Assembly: GCA_019637075.1 (NCBI GenBank)
Contig: JAHBWI010000001.1
Span: forward strand, 310,001-374,000
Length of the DNA stretch: 64,000 nt
Direction: 5' to 3'
DNA from: Nitrospiraceae bacterium
GTDB lineage: Bacteria; Nitrospirota; Nitrospiria; Nitrospirales; Nitrospiraceae
Part shown: piece after piece, positions 50,681-59,374 of the stretch
Numbering within the stretch: the first letter of the stretch is position 1
How the letters are laid out: each line of letters starts with the position of its first letter
Made by a program: the position numbers and the translations under genes
Notes under the pieces: generated by a model
What the model was told of the DNA's origin: nothing
The model's input: the letters and a program-made list of their open reading frames with translations, nothing else
The model's database searches: none

Positions 50681-51948
50681 GCGGCACAGGCCTTTTGCTG
50701 CCAATCACGCTGGGTAGACTCGCGCCGCCCGACCGCGCGCAACCGCTCGCTCAAGATCCATAGCAACAATCCCAGGCCGATGGTCTTTCCGGTCATCACA
50801 AGTGAGCTCAGGCCGTGGTGCAGCGAAGGAAACCGCTCGAACGAATACCGGCCGCCCAGGAGGATCAACGTCCCGCACAGCAGGACCCAATCTCGTCCCG
50901 TGAATTCCTGGAGCGGTGCGGAGAGAGCCAGCAACAAGAGCGGCAGCAACAGCACGGTGAAGTGGTGCTCCTCGGACATGGGAGAAATCAGCAACACGGC
51001 GGTCAACCCGATTCCCCAACTCCAATCCAGCCGATAGCCGCCCCGTCCCTCGACCGGACGAGTCACGACGGCTACCCACAAAAGCAACAGAGCCGATCCC
51101 GTCAGCCACAGACCTTCGGCCCAGAGTCGCCCCTCCGCCGTGTCCCCGAGAAGCCGATACAGCACAGCTCGGGGAGCCATGTTCATCGACCAGGCCGCGA
51201 GTTCGTCTGAGTAGCGGGACACCTGCTGGACATAGTGGACAAAATGCTCCGTCCCGAGTTGCATCCAGGCCACTGCCGTCATGGCGCTCAAGGCCAGCAT
51301 TGAACGGACCGCCGCCTGCCGATACCCCATCCACCACAAGAGCGGAACGAGCAGACCGAATTGAATCTTGTTACTCACCGTGAGCGCCACCATGATGCCG
51401 GCCAGCCAGGGCCGATCCTCCCGCAAGGCCCACCAAGCCGCGGTCGCCAGCCCTAGGATCAAGAGATTGGTCTGGCCCAGAAACAGCGTCTCCCTGATCG
51501 GCTGATAGGTCAGGACGATCAGCCCGGCGACCAACACACGAATTATCGATGCTTCGTGATGGCGACCGATACAGAGCCAGAACGACCCCAAAAGGAAAGA
51601 CTGACTCATGGCCATCCACAGCCAAGTCGAAGGCTCATAAGACAATCGGGTCAGCGGCACCATCAAGAGATAAAAGACCGGCGGATACACCGGTTCGCCC
51701 GCAGCATGGACGAGCCGCCCTACCTCTCCCAATTGACCCAACAGGTCGGCATCAAACAGACCCAGGTGCCTGGCGGCTGCCGTGGCAAAAATGTAGTAGT
51801 GGGCATAGTCGACGAAGTCCGATTCCATCAGCATCTTGGCGGCATCGTGCAGGTAATTGAACAGACAGAGGGTCAGGACAAACCCCGCGAGGAGCAGCAC
51901 ATCCAAGCGCTTTGGCTCCGACACTCCGGCTGCCAACCGTTCGGGCAT
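50677..51948 (-). CDS. GT87/DUF2029-type membrane glycosyltransferase
   Basis: This 423-residue polytopic protein has about ten membrane helices. SDFVDYAHYYIFATAAARHL provides the loop Asp typical of GT-C enzymes, YPPVFYLLMVPLTRLSYEP follows, and LGQTNLLILGLATAAWWAL is the conserved GT87 Gly-Gln-Asn region. GT87 enzymes use polyprenyl-phosphate sugars (often mannose) on the periplasmic side. The ATG at 51948 follows GGAGG by seven bases; the longer ORF to 52071 begins with an Arg-rich shadow of the upstream gene. Confidence 0.85.
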   Translation of the reverse strand: MPERLAAGVSEPKRLDVLLLAGFVLTLCLFNYLHDAAKMLMESDFVDYAHYYIFATAAARHLGLFDADLLGQLGEVGRLVHAAGEPVYPPVFYLLMVPLTRLSYEPSTWLWMAMSQSFLLGSFWLCIGRHHEASIIRVLVAGLIVLTYQPIRETLFLGQTNLLILGLATAAWWALREDRPWLAGIMVALTVSNKIQFGLLVPLLWWMGYRQAAVRSMLALSAMTAVAWMQLGTEHFVHYVQQVSRYSDELAAWSMNMAPRAVLYRLLGDTAEGRLWAEGLWLTGSALLLLWVAVVTRPVEGRGGYRLDWSWGIGLTAVLLISPMSEEHHFTVLLLPLLLLALSAPLQEFTGRDWVLLCGTLILLGGRYSFERFPSLHHGLSSLVMTGKTIGLGLLLWILSERLRAVGRRESTQRDWQQKACAA

Positions 51949-51988
51949 TGCTGCGCCTCCGAACACCTGTCGGCGGGAGCGGCGGCGG

Positions 51989-52855
51989 CTATTCCTCAGA
52001 TGCTGCACGCTGTGTTGAAACATAGTTATCCTCTTGATCCGACGGCATCGCCGTCGGCTTCCTCGCGACAACTAGCAAACCGATTCCCCAATTGACTCCG
52101 GTCAGGCGATACCACGCATGAGCCAGACGGTTGACCGCTCGCTTCGAAGGCACGGTCGCAGCCCCCTCGTCGAAGCCGGTCCTGATCTCGGTGAAGCCGG
52201 CCTCTGCCAACAACCGCACCAACGTGGACTCCGAAAAATGGTACAGATGCAGCTCACGTTCGTCTGCCTCGTACAGCGTCGGCCAACGCAGACGGCCCGC
52301 CGCATAGCCCACGCGGAAGATATAGTCGTTGACGTTGGGCGTCGCCAGGATCAGCCAGCCCCCCGGCGTGAGCAGTCGATTCATTTCACGTGCCATCCGC
52401 ATCGGATCGCCCGCATGTTCGATGACATGCCAACTCGTCACGACGTCGAAGCTTGAGGCGGGAAACGCCGCCTCCCACACTTCCCCCTGCGAGAGCTGCA
52501 CGTCCTTCGAGCGCTCCACGGCATTGCGGGACAATTCGGTGCCGACCACGCGCCAGCCGTGCTTCTGCGCCGTTCGGAGAAACGTTCCGTCGCCGCAGCC
52601 GACGTCCAACAGACGCCCGGCTGTTCCCGCTACCTCGTCCACCAAGTCCGCCCGCCGTTCCCACATTCTGCGTCGCGCCGATCCCTGCGCCTGCCAGGCC
52701 TCGTAATAGTCGTCTTGATAGGCCGCTTCGATGACTCCCCGAGAGGGCACCGGGGTTACGAAGACAAGGCCGCAGCGGCATTCCACGACGCGAGTAGCCC
52801 CGTGCCGCTCACGGGTCTTCCAGGTCGTGCCGCCGCAGAGATTACACCGCTGCAC
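51989..52855 (-). CDS. Zn-ribbon plus class I SAM methyltransferase
   Basis: This 288-residue protein starts MQRCNLCGGTTWKTRERHG, a zinc ribbon completed by VECRCGLVFV. Motif I is LLDVGCGDGTFLRTAQKHG, then VVGTELSRNAVERSK, VVTSWHVIEHAGDPMRMA and LTPGGWLILATPNVND. It has the same fusion as the protein at 45314, but the sequences differ, so they are probably not recent duplicates. It overlaps the GT4 gene upstream by 14 bases. Confidence 0.9.
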   Translation of the reverse strand: MQRCNLCGGTTWKTRERHGATRVVECRCGLVFVTPVPSRGVIEAAYQDDYYEAWQAQGSARRRMWERRADLVDEVAGTAGRLLDVGCGDGTFLRTAQKHGWRVVGTELSRNAVERSKDVQLSQGEVWEAAFPASSFDVVTSWHVIEHAGDPMRMAREMNRLLTPGGWLILATPNVNDYIFRVGYAAGRLRWPTLYEADERELHLYHFSESTLVRLLAEAGFTEIRTGFDEGAATVPSKRAVNRLAHAWYRLTGVNWGIGLLVVARKPTAMPSDQEDNYVSTQRAASEE

Positions 52856-53957
52856 AGTAGACCCCGCTCAGCTCCGTATAGAGCGATTCGATCCGTGAGA
52901 CATGCCGCTGCAGGCTGAACCGCTCTACCGCTCGGCGCCGTCCGGCCTGACCATACTGTCGGGCCCGCTCCGGAAGCACGAGGAACGACTGCACGGCTTG
53001 GGCCATGGCGTCCGCATCGGCAGAAGCTACCAGCACACCAGTCTCTCCATCCGAGACGATTTCGGGCACACCTCCGGCATTGGTCGCCACGACCGGCTTT
53101 CCCATCGCCATCGCTTCCACGACGACACGCCCGAAGTGTTCGCCGAACGAGGGCAAGACAAACACATCCGCCAGCGACAACAACGGGCGCACGTCCTCCA
53201 CCCAACCGGTGACATGCACCACCTTCGCCAGACCGAGTTCGTCGCGGCGAACCGTCAGTTCTTGGCGCAATTCTCCGTCCCCGATCAACAGCCAGTGAAT
53301 CGAGGGGTCGCGCCGATGGAGCAAGGCAGCCGCTTCTAACAGTTTCCCGTAGCCCTTGTACGCCACGAAACGCCCGACGCTCACGATGATTCGATCGGTC
53401 TCCGTCAGTCCCATACTCGCACGGAGCCCCTCTGGCTCCGGCATCGGGGTGAATCGTTCGGTATCGATACCGTTGTGGACTCGCGAGACATTCCGGCCAC
53501 TGGCCCATGCAAATCGTCCCTGCACGGCATCGGAATTCACAACGATATGGGACGCCATCCGATACAGGACTCGGTCCAGCCACCCGTCGGAATCGGCCAC
53601 CCGCACATGCCAGATCGCAGGCCTTCCAGCCAAGCGAGCGGCGAGGCCGGCGTAGACCATGGCGCGAGACCCATTGGCGTGCACGAGGTCCACGCCCCGA
53701 TCCGCGATCACGGCCCGCAACCGGTTCACACTTGTGATGAGTCGATTCCCGGCCCGGTAGGGTGACGGCATGGGAACCACCTCGCTGTGCAGGCCGGCCT
53801 TCCGTGCCTCTTCCGCCACGCGCCCCTCTTCGGGCACCACAAGCAACGGCAGCCACCTTGATCGGTCAAGACCAGCCATCAACGACAAGAGGCTGATCTC
53901 GCCGCCGCCGACGATGTCCCCGTGATTGGAGACATACAAGACCCGACCGGAGCTCAT
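52842..53957 (-). CDS. Glycosyltransferase family 4
   Basis: This 371-residue GT-B enzyme reads RVLYVSNHGDIVGGGEISLL at the N-terminus, LVHANGSRAMVYAGLAARL, IVVNSDAVQGRF, IIVSVGRFVAYKGYGKLLEA, and the EX7E motif in SFGEHFGRVVVEAMAMGKP. The ATG at 53957 overlaps the stop of the upstream GT2 gene (ATGA); the 90 extra residues of the longest ORF are out-of-frame shadow of that GT2 gene. The donor sugar is unknown. Confidence 0.92.
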   Translation of the reverse strand: MSSGRVLYVSNHGDIVGGGEISLLSLMAGLDRSRWLPLLVVPEEGRVAEEARKAGLHSEVVPMPSPYRAGNRLITSVNRLRAVIADRGVDLVHANGSRAMVYAGLAARLAGRPAIWHVRVADSDGWLDRVLYRMASHIVVNSDAVQGRFAWASGRNVSRVHNGIDTERFTPMPEPEGLRASMGLTETDRIIVSVGRFVAYKGYGKLLEAAALLHRRDPSIHWLLIGDGELRQELTVRRDELGLAKVVHVTGWVEDVRPLLSLADVFVLPSFGEHFGRVVVEAMAMGKPVVATNAGGVPEIVSDGETGVLVASADADAMAQAVQSFLVLPERARQYGQAGRRRAVERFSLQRHVSRIESLYTELSGVYCAAV

Positions 53958-54937
53958 GCCTGCCCTCTCGACAGGACGAAGCGCCATCGTCCCAACTCGT
54001 TCCCGATATCCATTGTGAATTTCACCGCCGGCACCAACCACCAGGCGGACCGATGCGAGGGATATCGACGAGCGAACCGGAATCGCCACAACATCGCGCC
54101 GTAATAGAGGGCGACAACGACCGGTAGCGCCATGAATGCGGGAGGCACGACGCTGCCGAGCAGGAGGAGTCCCACGGCCCTGAGGGTCCAAGAGCTGCGC
54201 AGCAGGTACGACGAGAAGCATCGCCACTCGACGCGCCTCGCCATCGAAGCCATTTCACTGAAACCCCGTCGCATGAACCAGCGCAATACTCGGTCGAAGC
54301 GATCCCTCGTCCGGTGATAGACGACGGCATTCGGCTGATACCGGCACGAACCCAAGCGCGCGACCCGTTCCGCTGCCAAGGCATCCTCGCTCCCGGCCTG
54401 AGCCTCTTCAGGAAACCCTCCGACCTGTTCCAGCGCGCGGCGCCGATAGGCACAGTTGCAGGTGGAGAGATGACGGGTCGGGACGACCTGCCCTCCCGAT
54501 TCGTGAAGATAGCGGAGGCCGCCGCCGGGAAATCCCAGGATGTTCTCCGCATAGCCCACCGGCCCGCACCCTTGCACCGCGACGGACCCGGCCACCCCCA
54601 ACACATCGCCATCAGCGGCAAACGGCTGGATCAACGCCTCTGCCCAACCCCGTTCAGCTCGGCAATCGTCGTCCAAGAACAGCAAGAGTTCTCCCGTCGC
54701 CGTCTTCACCCCGACATTCCTCGCGTAACCGAATCCCCGTCCTGCGCGAGGCAGGTGGACATACCTGGTTCCATCAACCGGCTTCGGCTCGTCCGCTTCC
54801 TCCACGACCACAATTTCGGCGGTGCTCCCGATCGGTCCCGATCGACGCACCGATGCCACCGCCTGCTCCAAATCCGCGTGGCGATCCATTGAACACAGGA
54901 TGATTGAGATCGTCTCTTGATCGTGTTGCTCCGACAT
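53954..54937 (-). CDS. Glycosyltransferase family 2
   Basis: This 327-residue enzyme begins with ISIILCSMDRHADLEQAV, uses DDD in LLFLDDDCRAERGWAEALI as the metal-binding motif, and has SEDALAAERVARLG in the acceptor region. Two hydrophobic helices near the C-terminus (AVGLLLLGSVVPPAFMALP and the following segment) anchor it to the membrane. It pairs with the similar GT2 gene 15 bases upstream. Confidence 0.9.
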   Translation of the reverse strand: MSEQHDQETISIILCSMDRHADLEQAVASVRRSGPIGSTAEIVVVEEADEPKPVDGTRYVHLPRAGRGFGYARNVGVKTATGELLLFLDDDCRAERGWAEALIQPFAADGDVLGVAGSVAVQGCGPVGYAENILGFPGGGLRYLHESGGQVVPTRHLSTCNCAYRRRALEQVGGFPEEAQAGSEDALAAERVARLGSCRYQPNAVVYHRTRDRFDRVLRWFMRRGFSEMASMARRVEWRCFSSYLLRSSWTLRAVGLLLLGSVVPPAFMALPVVVALYYGAMLWRFRFARRYPSHRSAWWLVPAVKFTMDIGNELGRWRFVLSRGQA

Positions 54938-54952
54938 GGTCGACTCGCGTCG

Positions 54953-55987
54953 CTACAAGCAACAGGTCCGATACTGGATCGAGCCGCTCCAACGCCCCGC
55001 GGTCATGGCGCCGGCTTTCAGCAACAGCATCCAGGCAAGTCCAAAAGCATCGAGAAGCGACACTTGGACGCCGGCGCTCTTTGCTCGTTGCACGCAGTCA
55101 TAGGCCAGCCAGCAGAGATAGAGGGGCAATAGTGCGATGAGCGGACGAATCAGGATGGCCGACATGAGCAGCAGGGCCAGCTTCTTATCCGGCGAAGCCA
55201 CGTCGATCCAACCCGGCAGCGGAGCCCAAGACCACTCCACCGCTTTCCGCGGAAATTCGAGCCAGAGGCCGGCCGGGTGGTGGCGGTGCAGCAAGTAGGC
55301 ATGGCCCCGTCCGAACCCATAGGCCTGGCGGAACACCCCTTTCACTGTCGCTCGATGGTGATGGATGACGACCGCGTCTGGCTGATACAGGATCGCGGCA
55401 CCCTCACGATAGAGTCTGGCGCAGAGGTCGTAGTCTTCGCCGTAAATAGTCTTCCCTTCATCAAACCCTTCCAGCTTCAACAACAGCGACCGCCGCACAG
55501 CCAGGTTGGCCGTGGGAAACCCTCCGGACCAGGGCGTCCAGGCTCTGTAGACCAGCGAGCCGCCAGCTGTTTGCAAGGTATAGAGCGAACTGAACAACTC
55601 GCAGAAGGAACGATCGAAGACTCCAGTGACGCTCCCAGCCACCGCGCCGATTTCCGCTTCGGCAAATCCGGCACCCACATGCCTCAGCCAATCCCGGCGG
55701 GGCGCGCAGTCCGCATCGGTAAACACCACGAGGTCACCGGTCGCTGCGCGGATGCCTGTATTCCTTGCGGCTGAGGCCCCGAGCGTCCGTTCCTGCAACA
55801 CGATGACCGGCAAGGGCCGCGGCGTCCGTTGAAAGGCACTCAACAGCTCCGGCGTCCGGTCGGTCGAACCGTTGTCGACAAAAATAATCTCCGCGGGAGC
55901 CGGGTTGAGCTGATCTAAGGCCGCAAAGCAGGCCGGGAGAGTCCGTTCTCCATTCCTCACCGGAATAACGATCGAAAGCGTCAGCAT
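54953..55987 (-). CDS. Glycosyltransferase family 2, membrane-anchored
   Basis: This 344-residue enzyme has LSIVIPVRNGERTLPACFAA, IIFVDNGSTDRTPELLSAF, TGDLVVFTDADCAPRRDWL (DxD as DAD) and TIYGEDYDLCARLYREG (GED motif of the acceptor site). C-terminal membrane segments (LALLLMSAILIRPLIALLPLY) follow. The start overlaps the GT4 gene stop by seven bases. It has the same domain plan as the neighbouring GT2 gene. Confidence 0.9.
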   Translation of the reverse strand: MLTLSIVIPVRNGERTLPACFAALDQLNPAPAEIIFVDNGSTDRTPELLSAFQRTPRPLPVIVLQERTLGASAARNTGIRAATGDLVVFTDADCAPRRDWLRHVGAGFAEAEIGAVAGSVTGVFDRSFCELFSSLYTLQTAGGSLVYRAWTPWSGGFPTANLAVRRSLLLKLEGFDEGKTIYGEDYDLCARLYREGAAILYQPDAVVIHHHRATVKGVFRQAYGFGRGHAYLLHRHHPAGLWLEFPRKAVEWSWAPLPGWIDVASPDKKLALLLMSAILIRPLIALLPLYLCWLAYDCVQRAKSAGVQVSLLDAFGLAWMLLLKAGAMTAGRWSGSIQYRTCCL

Positions 55988-57162
55988 GCGGCCGCCTTCG
56001 GTGAGAGCAGATCGTGATAGAGCGGTTCCAGCGGCCAGAGGCAGCGCGGCCAGTCATATTTGATTTCCACGAGATGTCGTGCCGCCCGTCCGAACCGTTC
56101 ACGGTCCGCCTGGCTGGCCAACAGCGTGTGAATCGACTCGATCATGTTCACCGTGGTGTCCTCGACGAGCAGGTCACGACCCGGCTGCGCCTTGATGCCC
56201 TCGATCCCGGTCGGCGTGGTGATCACCGGCAATCCGTTCGCCATGGCTTCCAAAATCTTGGTTCTGGTACCGGCCCCCGTGAAATGGGGCGCGACATAGA
56301 CGGTCGCTTCCTGGAGATGCGGCTGCATATTCGGAACAGCCCCGGTGACGACGATGCCGTCGCGCGCCAGTTTCTTGATGCGGGGGTCGGGGTTGCGGCC
56401 GACAAGTCGCAACTCGAGAGTGGGATAATCCCGCTTCACGACCGGCAGGATTTCGCTCGCCAACACCATCGCCGCATCTACGTTGGGCTCAAATCCCATG
56501 TCGCCGCTGAACAACAGCAGAGGCTTCGTCATCCCATAGTCGCGCTTGGGCACAATCGCTTGGCAATCGACGCCGTTGGGGACGACGAGTACTCGCTGCG
56601 TCGGCCTTGCCCGCTCGCACCGAGCCCGGTCCTCATCCGACACCACCAGGAGGCAATGCGTCTCCGGCCAACAGAATTTGTCGAACAGCCCGAACTTCAC
56701 CAGCCGTAGTAACTGTCGCGGACGGCTGACTCCGCCGGTGCCATACTTGAGGGCCCGGAGCGGCCCTTCCAACCCATAGGCCCAGACGTCAAGGATCAAA
56801 GGAATGGCGGCGCCGCTCGGGATATAGGGAATCATCGCCGGCTTCTCCAACTGCACTGCACCGTAGCGGCCGCTTCCCAATCGTTTCTCCACCACGGTGG
56901 CCAGGGCCCTATCTTTGACATAGGGGCCTACCCGGGTCAGCCGATCGAGAAAGCCCGGTCCCTCGACCGGCACGAACTCCATCTCCGAACAGACGCCCTG
57001 CAACAGCCGTGTGGCTTCCTCGACTCCGTCCAATGCCGGCGCAACGAGATCGACCTCGAAATGTCGGCTCAGAAATCGCAGCAGATGCAACATCCGCAGG
57101 GCTCCACCTCCATGCCGATCGGATGGGGGCGCCGGTGCGAGGAACAACAGTTTCGTAGTCAT
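55981..57162 (-). CDS. Glycosyltransferase family 4
   Basis: This 393-residue GT-B enzyme starts MTTKLLFLAPAPPSDRHGGG with the Gly loop, has VVSDEDRARCERARPTQ (linker before the donor domain), LLLFSGDMGFEPNVDAAMV, and a donor site APHFTGAGTRTKILEAMANG, where the first Glu of EX7E is replaced within FTGAGTRTKILE. The pattern resembles sugar transferases associated with PEP-CTERM/EpsH systems, an impression only. It lies 24 bases after the methyltransferase cluster. Confidence 0.9.
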   Translation of the reverse strand: MTTKLLFLAPAPPSDRHGGGALRMLHLLRFLSRHFEVDLVAPALDGVEEATRLLQGVCSEMEFVPVEGPGFLDRLTRVGPYVKDRALATVVEKRLGSGRYGAVQLEKPAMIPYIPSGAAIPLILDVWAYGLEGPLRALKYGTGGVSRPRQLLRLVKFGLFDKFCWPETHCLLVVSDEDRARCERARPTQRVLVVPNGVDCQAIVPKRDYGMTKPLLLFSGDMGFEPNVDAAMVLASEILPVVKRDYPTLELRLVGRNPDPRIKKLARDGIVVTGAVPNMQPHLQEATVYVAPHFTGAGTRTKILEAMANGLPVITTPTGIEGIKAQPGRDLLVEDTTVNMIESIHTLLASQADRERFGRAARHLVEIKYDWPRCLWPLEPLYHDLLSPKAAAC

Positions 57163-57186
57163 GACTGATCCACCTACCGCCTGGCG

Positions 57187-57945
57187 CTACGCTGCCTTGG
57201 CCCCGACGACCAGCGCAACCGACCGCTGTGTGCCCGTCCAGTCGATCGCCGCTGCGTCAACTTCTGTGCTGGGCATCCACAGTCCGGCCCTGCTCACGGC
57301 ATATTCAATCCGCTCAATCGACAGAGGCGCGATCAGCTTTCGCAAGCGCGCCTGGTCATAGACCCGCATCCAATCGTTCGTCAGTCTTCGGCCATAGGGC
57401 ACACTGATCAGGGCCTTGCCGCCAGGCTTGAGAATCCGCGCCACCTCTTGGACCGCCACCTGGTCTCCCACGTTCGCCTCCGGCTCACCATAGTGGCCGA
57501 TGCCGATATGCTCGATCACCGAGACGGCCAACACCGCAGAAAATGTCCGATCGGCAAACGGAATCTGCATGATGTCGCCTCGAATCGATCGCAGTCCCGG
57601 GTGGGCGTAGGGATAGGGATTAAAGTCCATGCCGACTACCTGATAACCGCGCGAGGCCAATGCGATCGGCAGGCGGCTGTGGCAACAGCCCAGATCGAGT
57701 ATCGGTCCGGTCACGCCGCTCAGATGCTGGAAAACGAAGGGATATTCGACGACTCGCTCCGTGGTGACCATGCCGGGCTCAAAACAACGCCTCAGCAGGC
57801 CACGTACGCGAGAGGCGATGAATTCCTTCAAGCCGGGAAAGGGATCCAAGAGTCGCACGACTCTCCGCCACTTGAATTGAAATTGCGGACGATACGTTCC
57901 CGCCGGTTCGATGTCATCGTGTGCCATGGACGACGATTCCTTCAT
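57187..57945 (-). CDS. Class I SAM-dependent methyltransferase
   Basis: This 252-residue protein has ILDLGCCHSRLPIALASRG as motif I, VVGMDFNPYPYAHPG, IRGDIMQIPFADRTFSAVLA, VIEHIGIGHYG and LKPGGKALISVPYGR. The ATG at 57945 overlaps the upstream methyltransferase stop (ATGA); an ATG at 57927 after AAGGA is the alternative. The frame extends far upstream to 58242, but that part is shadow. It is the last of three consecutive methyltransferase genes. Confidence 0.87.
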   Translation of the reverse strand: MKESSSMAHDDIEPAGTYRPQFQFKWRRVVRLLDPFPGLKEFIASRVRGLLRRCFEPGMVTTERVVEYPFVFQHLSGVTGPILDLGCCHSRLPIALASRGYQVVGMDFNPYPYAHPGLRSIRGDIMQIPFADRTFSAVLAVSVIEHIGIGHYGEPEANVGDQVAVQEVARILKPGGKALISVPYGRRLTNDWMRVYDQARLRKLIAPLSIERIEYAVSRAGLWMPSTEVDAAAIDWTGTQRSVALVVGAKAA

Positions 57946-58712
57946 GAGCGTTTGACGGCCGACGCAAAGTAATAGAAGCCCAGCCATTCGGCGATCCAGG
58001 TCCGATCGCAGGCCCGCCACCAACGTTGCGTGCGCCCCACGGCCCGCACTTGAGCCCTGCGCAGCCGTTCGGAACGTGACAGGATCGGCAAATACGGCGG
58101 GACCACGCCGGCGGGGAACACATCGACCCCCGAGAGCCCCGAGTCTCGCAACATGGCCCGGATCTCCCCGGCCGTGAACGAGCGCTCGTAGAACTCGGCC
58201 TCCGAAGAGGAACCGAGCCTGCGTTTGATCCGACCGACCCAATCCAGCGATCGAAACAGCGAAAACTTCTTGGGCACGATGTCCGAATAAAACAGCCCTC
58301 CGGGCTTTAGAACCCTGACCATCTCCCGAACGATCGGGCTGGGATCCGGGAAATGTTCCAAGAGCCCTGTGGACAGCACGATGTCCTGGCTGTTGTCCTG
58401 AATGGGCAATTCCGTCCCCTGCGCCGCAATGAACGATCCCGGCACGCGCAAATTCCTATAGTTGGCTTGCGCAGATGTGAGGGCATTCGTCGAAAAATCC
58501 AGGCATGTAGTCCGGAAACCAGCCTGCGCCAACCAACAGGACAGTCTCGCGGATCCACAACCCACTTCCAAACTCCGGCCCCCAGTCGGCAACAGCGCCT
58601 GAAGGTAGCCGAATTTAATGCGGTCGAGAATCTGGGTCATCGTCACGGCCGTGGCCGTTACCTGCGGTCCTCCCCAGTATTGTTGCCAGAACTGTCGCTC
58701 CGGCTGCGTCAT
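57942..58712 (-). CDS. Class I SAM-dependent methyltransferase
   Basis: This 256-residue protein has SLEVGCGSARLSCWLAQAG (motif I), TTCLDFSTNALTSAQ, VLSTGLLEHFPDPSPIV and LKPGGLFYSDIVPKKFS. The C-terminus contains an aromatic, partly hydrophobic segment (WIAEWLGFYYFASAV). The ATG at 58712 overlaps the stop of the methyltransferase upstream (ATGA) and its own stop overlaps the next start, so three methyltransferases are translationally chained. Confidence 0.88.
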   Translation of the reverse strand: MTQPERQFWQQYWGGPQVTATAVTMTQILDRIKFGYLQALLPTGGRSLEVGCGSARLSCWLAQAGFRTTCLDFSTNALTSAQANYRNLRVPGSFIAAQGTELPIQDNSQDIVLSTGLLEHFPDPSPIVREMVRVLKPGGLFYSDIVPKKFSLFRSLDWVGRIKRRLGSSSEAEFYERSFTAGEIRAMLRDSGLSGVDVFPAGVVPPYLPILSRSERLRRAQVRAVGRTQRWWRACDRTWIAEWLGFYYFASAVKRS

Positions 58713-59374
58713 CCGACTCTCCAAAGCAAAAACTTGTAATCGGCCGGGGTCCCGATCACCGCCCATTCTCGAAATCGTCTCACGACGGACTTGAGTCGTC
58801 CGATCGGCGACGTCTCTCCCGACACGTCGGTTTCATACACGCGCTGCCAGGCAAACCCTGCCTCTCGGAACCGGGCGGTCCAGTACTGCATCGGTTGCAC
58901 ATTCACGTGCGACGGGTCACGCGTCGCGTTCGGATGCTTCGGATGGCAGATCTTCACATAGGCACGGCCCTGTACGTTCAGGATCCTCCCGATCTCATTC
59001 AAGGTCAGGAGCGGGTCTCTCAGATGCTCAAAAAGGTCCAACGCCGTGACCAAATCGCACGAGGCCGATCGTAGCGGCAGTGCGGCAGAGACGTCTCCCA
59101 CAAGGAGGCGGCCTTTCAGCGCCGGTTCGCTTTGCGAGACCGCGTACCAACTCACGTCCACCCCAATCACCTTTGGTACCCCGCTGTCACGCAAGGCCGC
59201 AGCAAAAAATCCTTTGGCGCAGCCCAGATCTACCGCCCGTCGTGGGATCGCCTGACGGCAGAGATACCGCGCCGTCCGGAGCGCCGTGGGATAGATCAGA
59301 TCTCGAGTATGAGGGGGACTCTGTCTGCGGCTCCCCTCGAAATACTCCCGATCGTAAAAGGCTGCGGGATTCAC
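58709..59374 (-). CDS. Class I SAM-dependent methyltransferase
   Basis: This 221-residue protein reads AAFYDREYFEGSRRQSPPH at the N-terminus, AVDLGCAKGFFAAALRDSG (motif I), VIGVDVSWYAVSQSE, LVTALDLFEHLRDPLLTL and LNVQGRAYVKICHP. The start is a GTG that overlaps the GT4 stop (GTGA). The YDxEYF opening is shared by methyltransferases of polysaccharide loci. The substrate is unknown. Confidence 0.88.
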   Translation of the reverse strand: MNPAAFYDREYFEGSRRQSPPHTRDLIYPTALRTARYLCRQAIPRRAVDLGCAKGFFAAALRDSGVPKVIGVDVSWYAVSQSEPALKGRLLVGDVSAALPLRSASCDLVTALDLFEHLRDPLLTLNEIGRILNVQGRAYVKICHPKHPNATRDPSHVNVQPMQYWTARFREAGFAWQRVYETDVSGETSPIGRLKSVVRRFREWAVIGTPADYKFLLWRVG

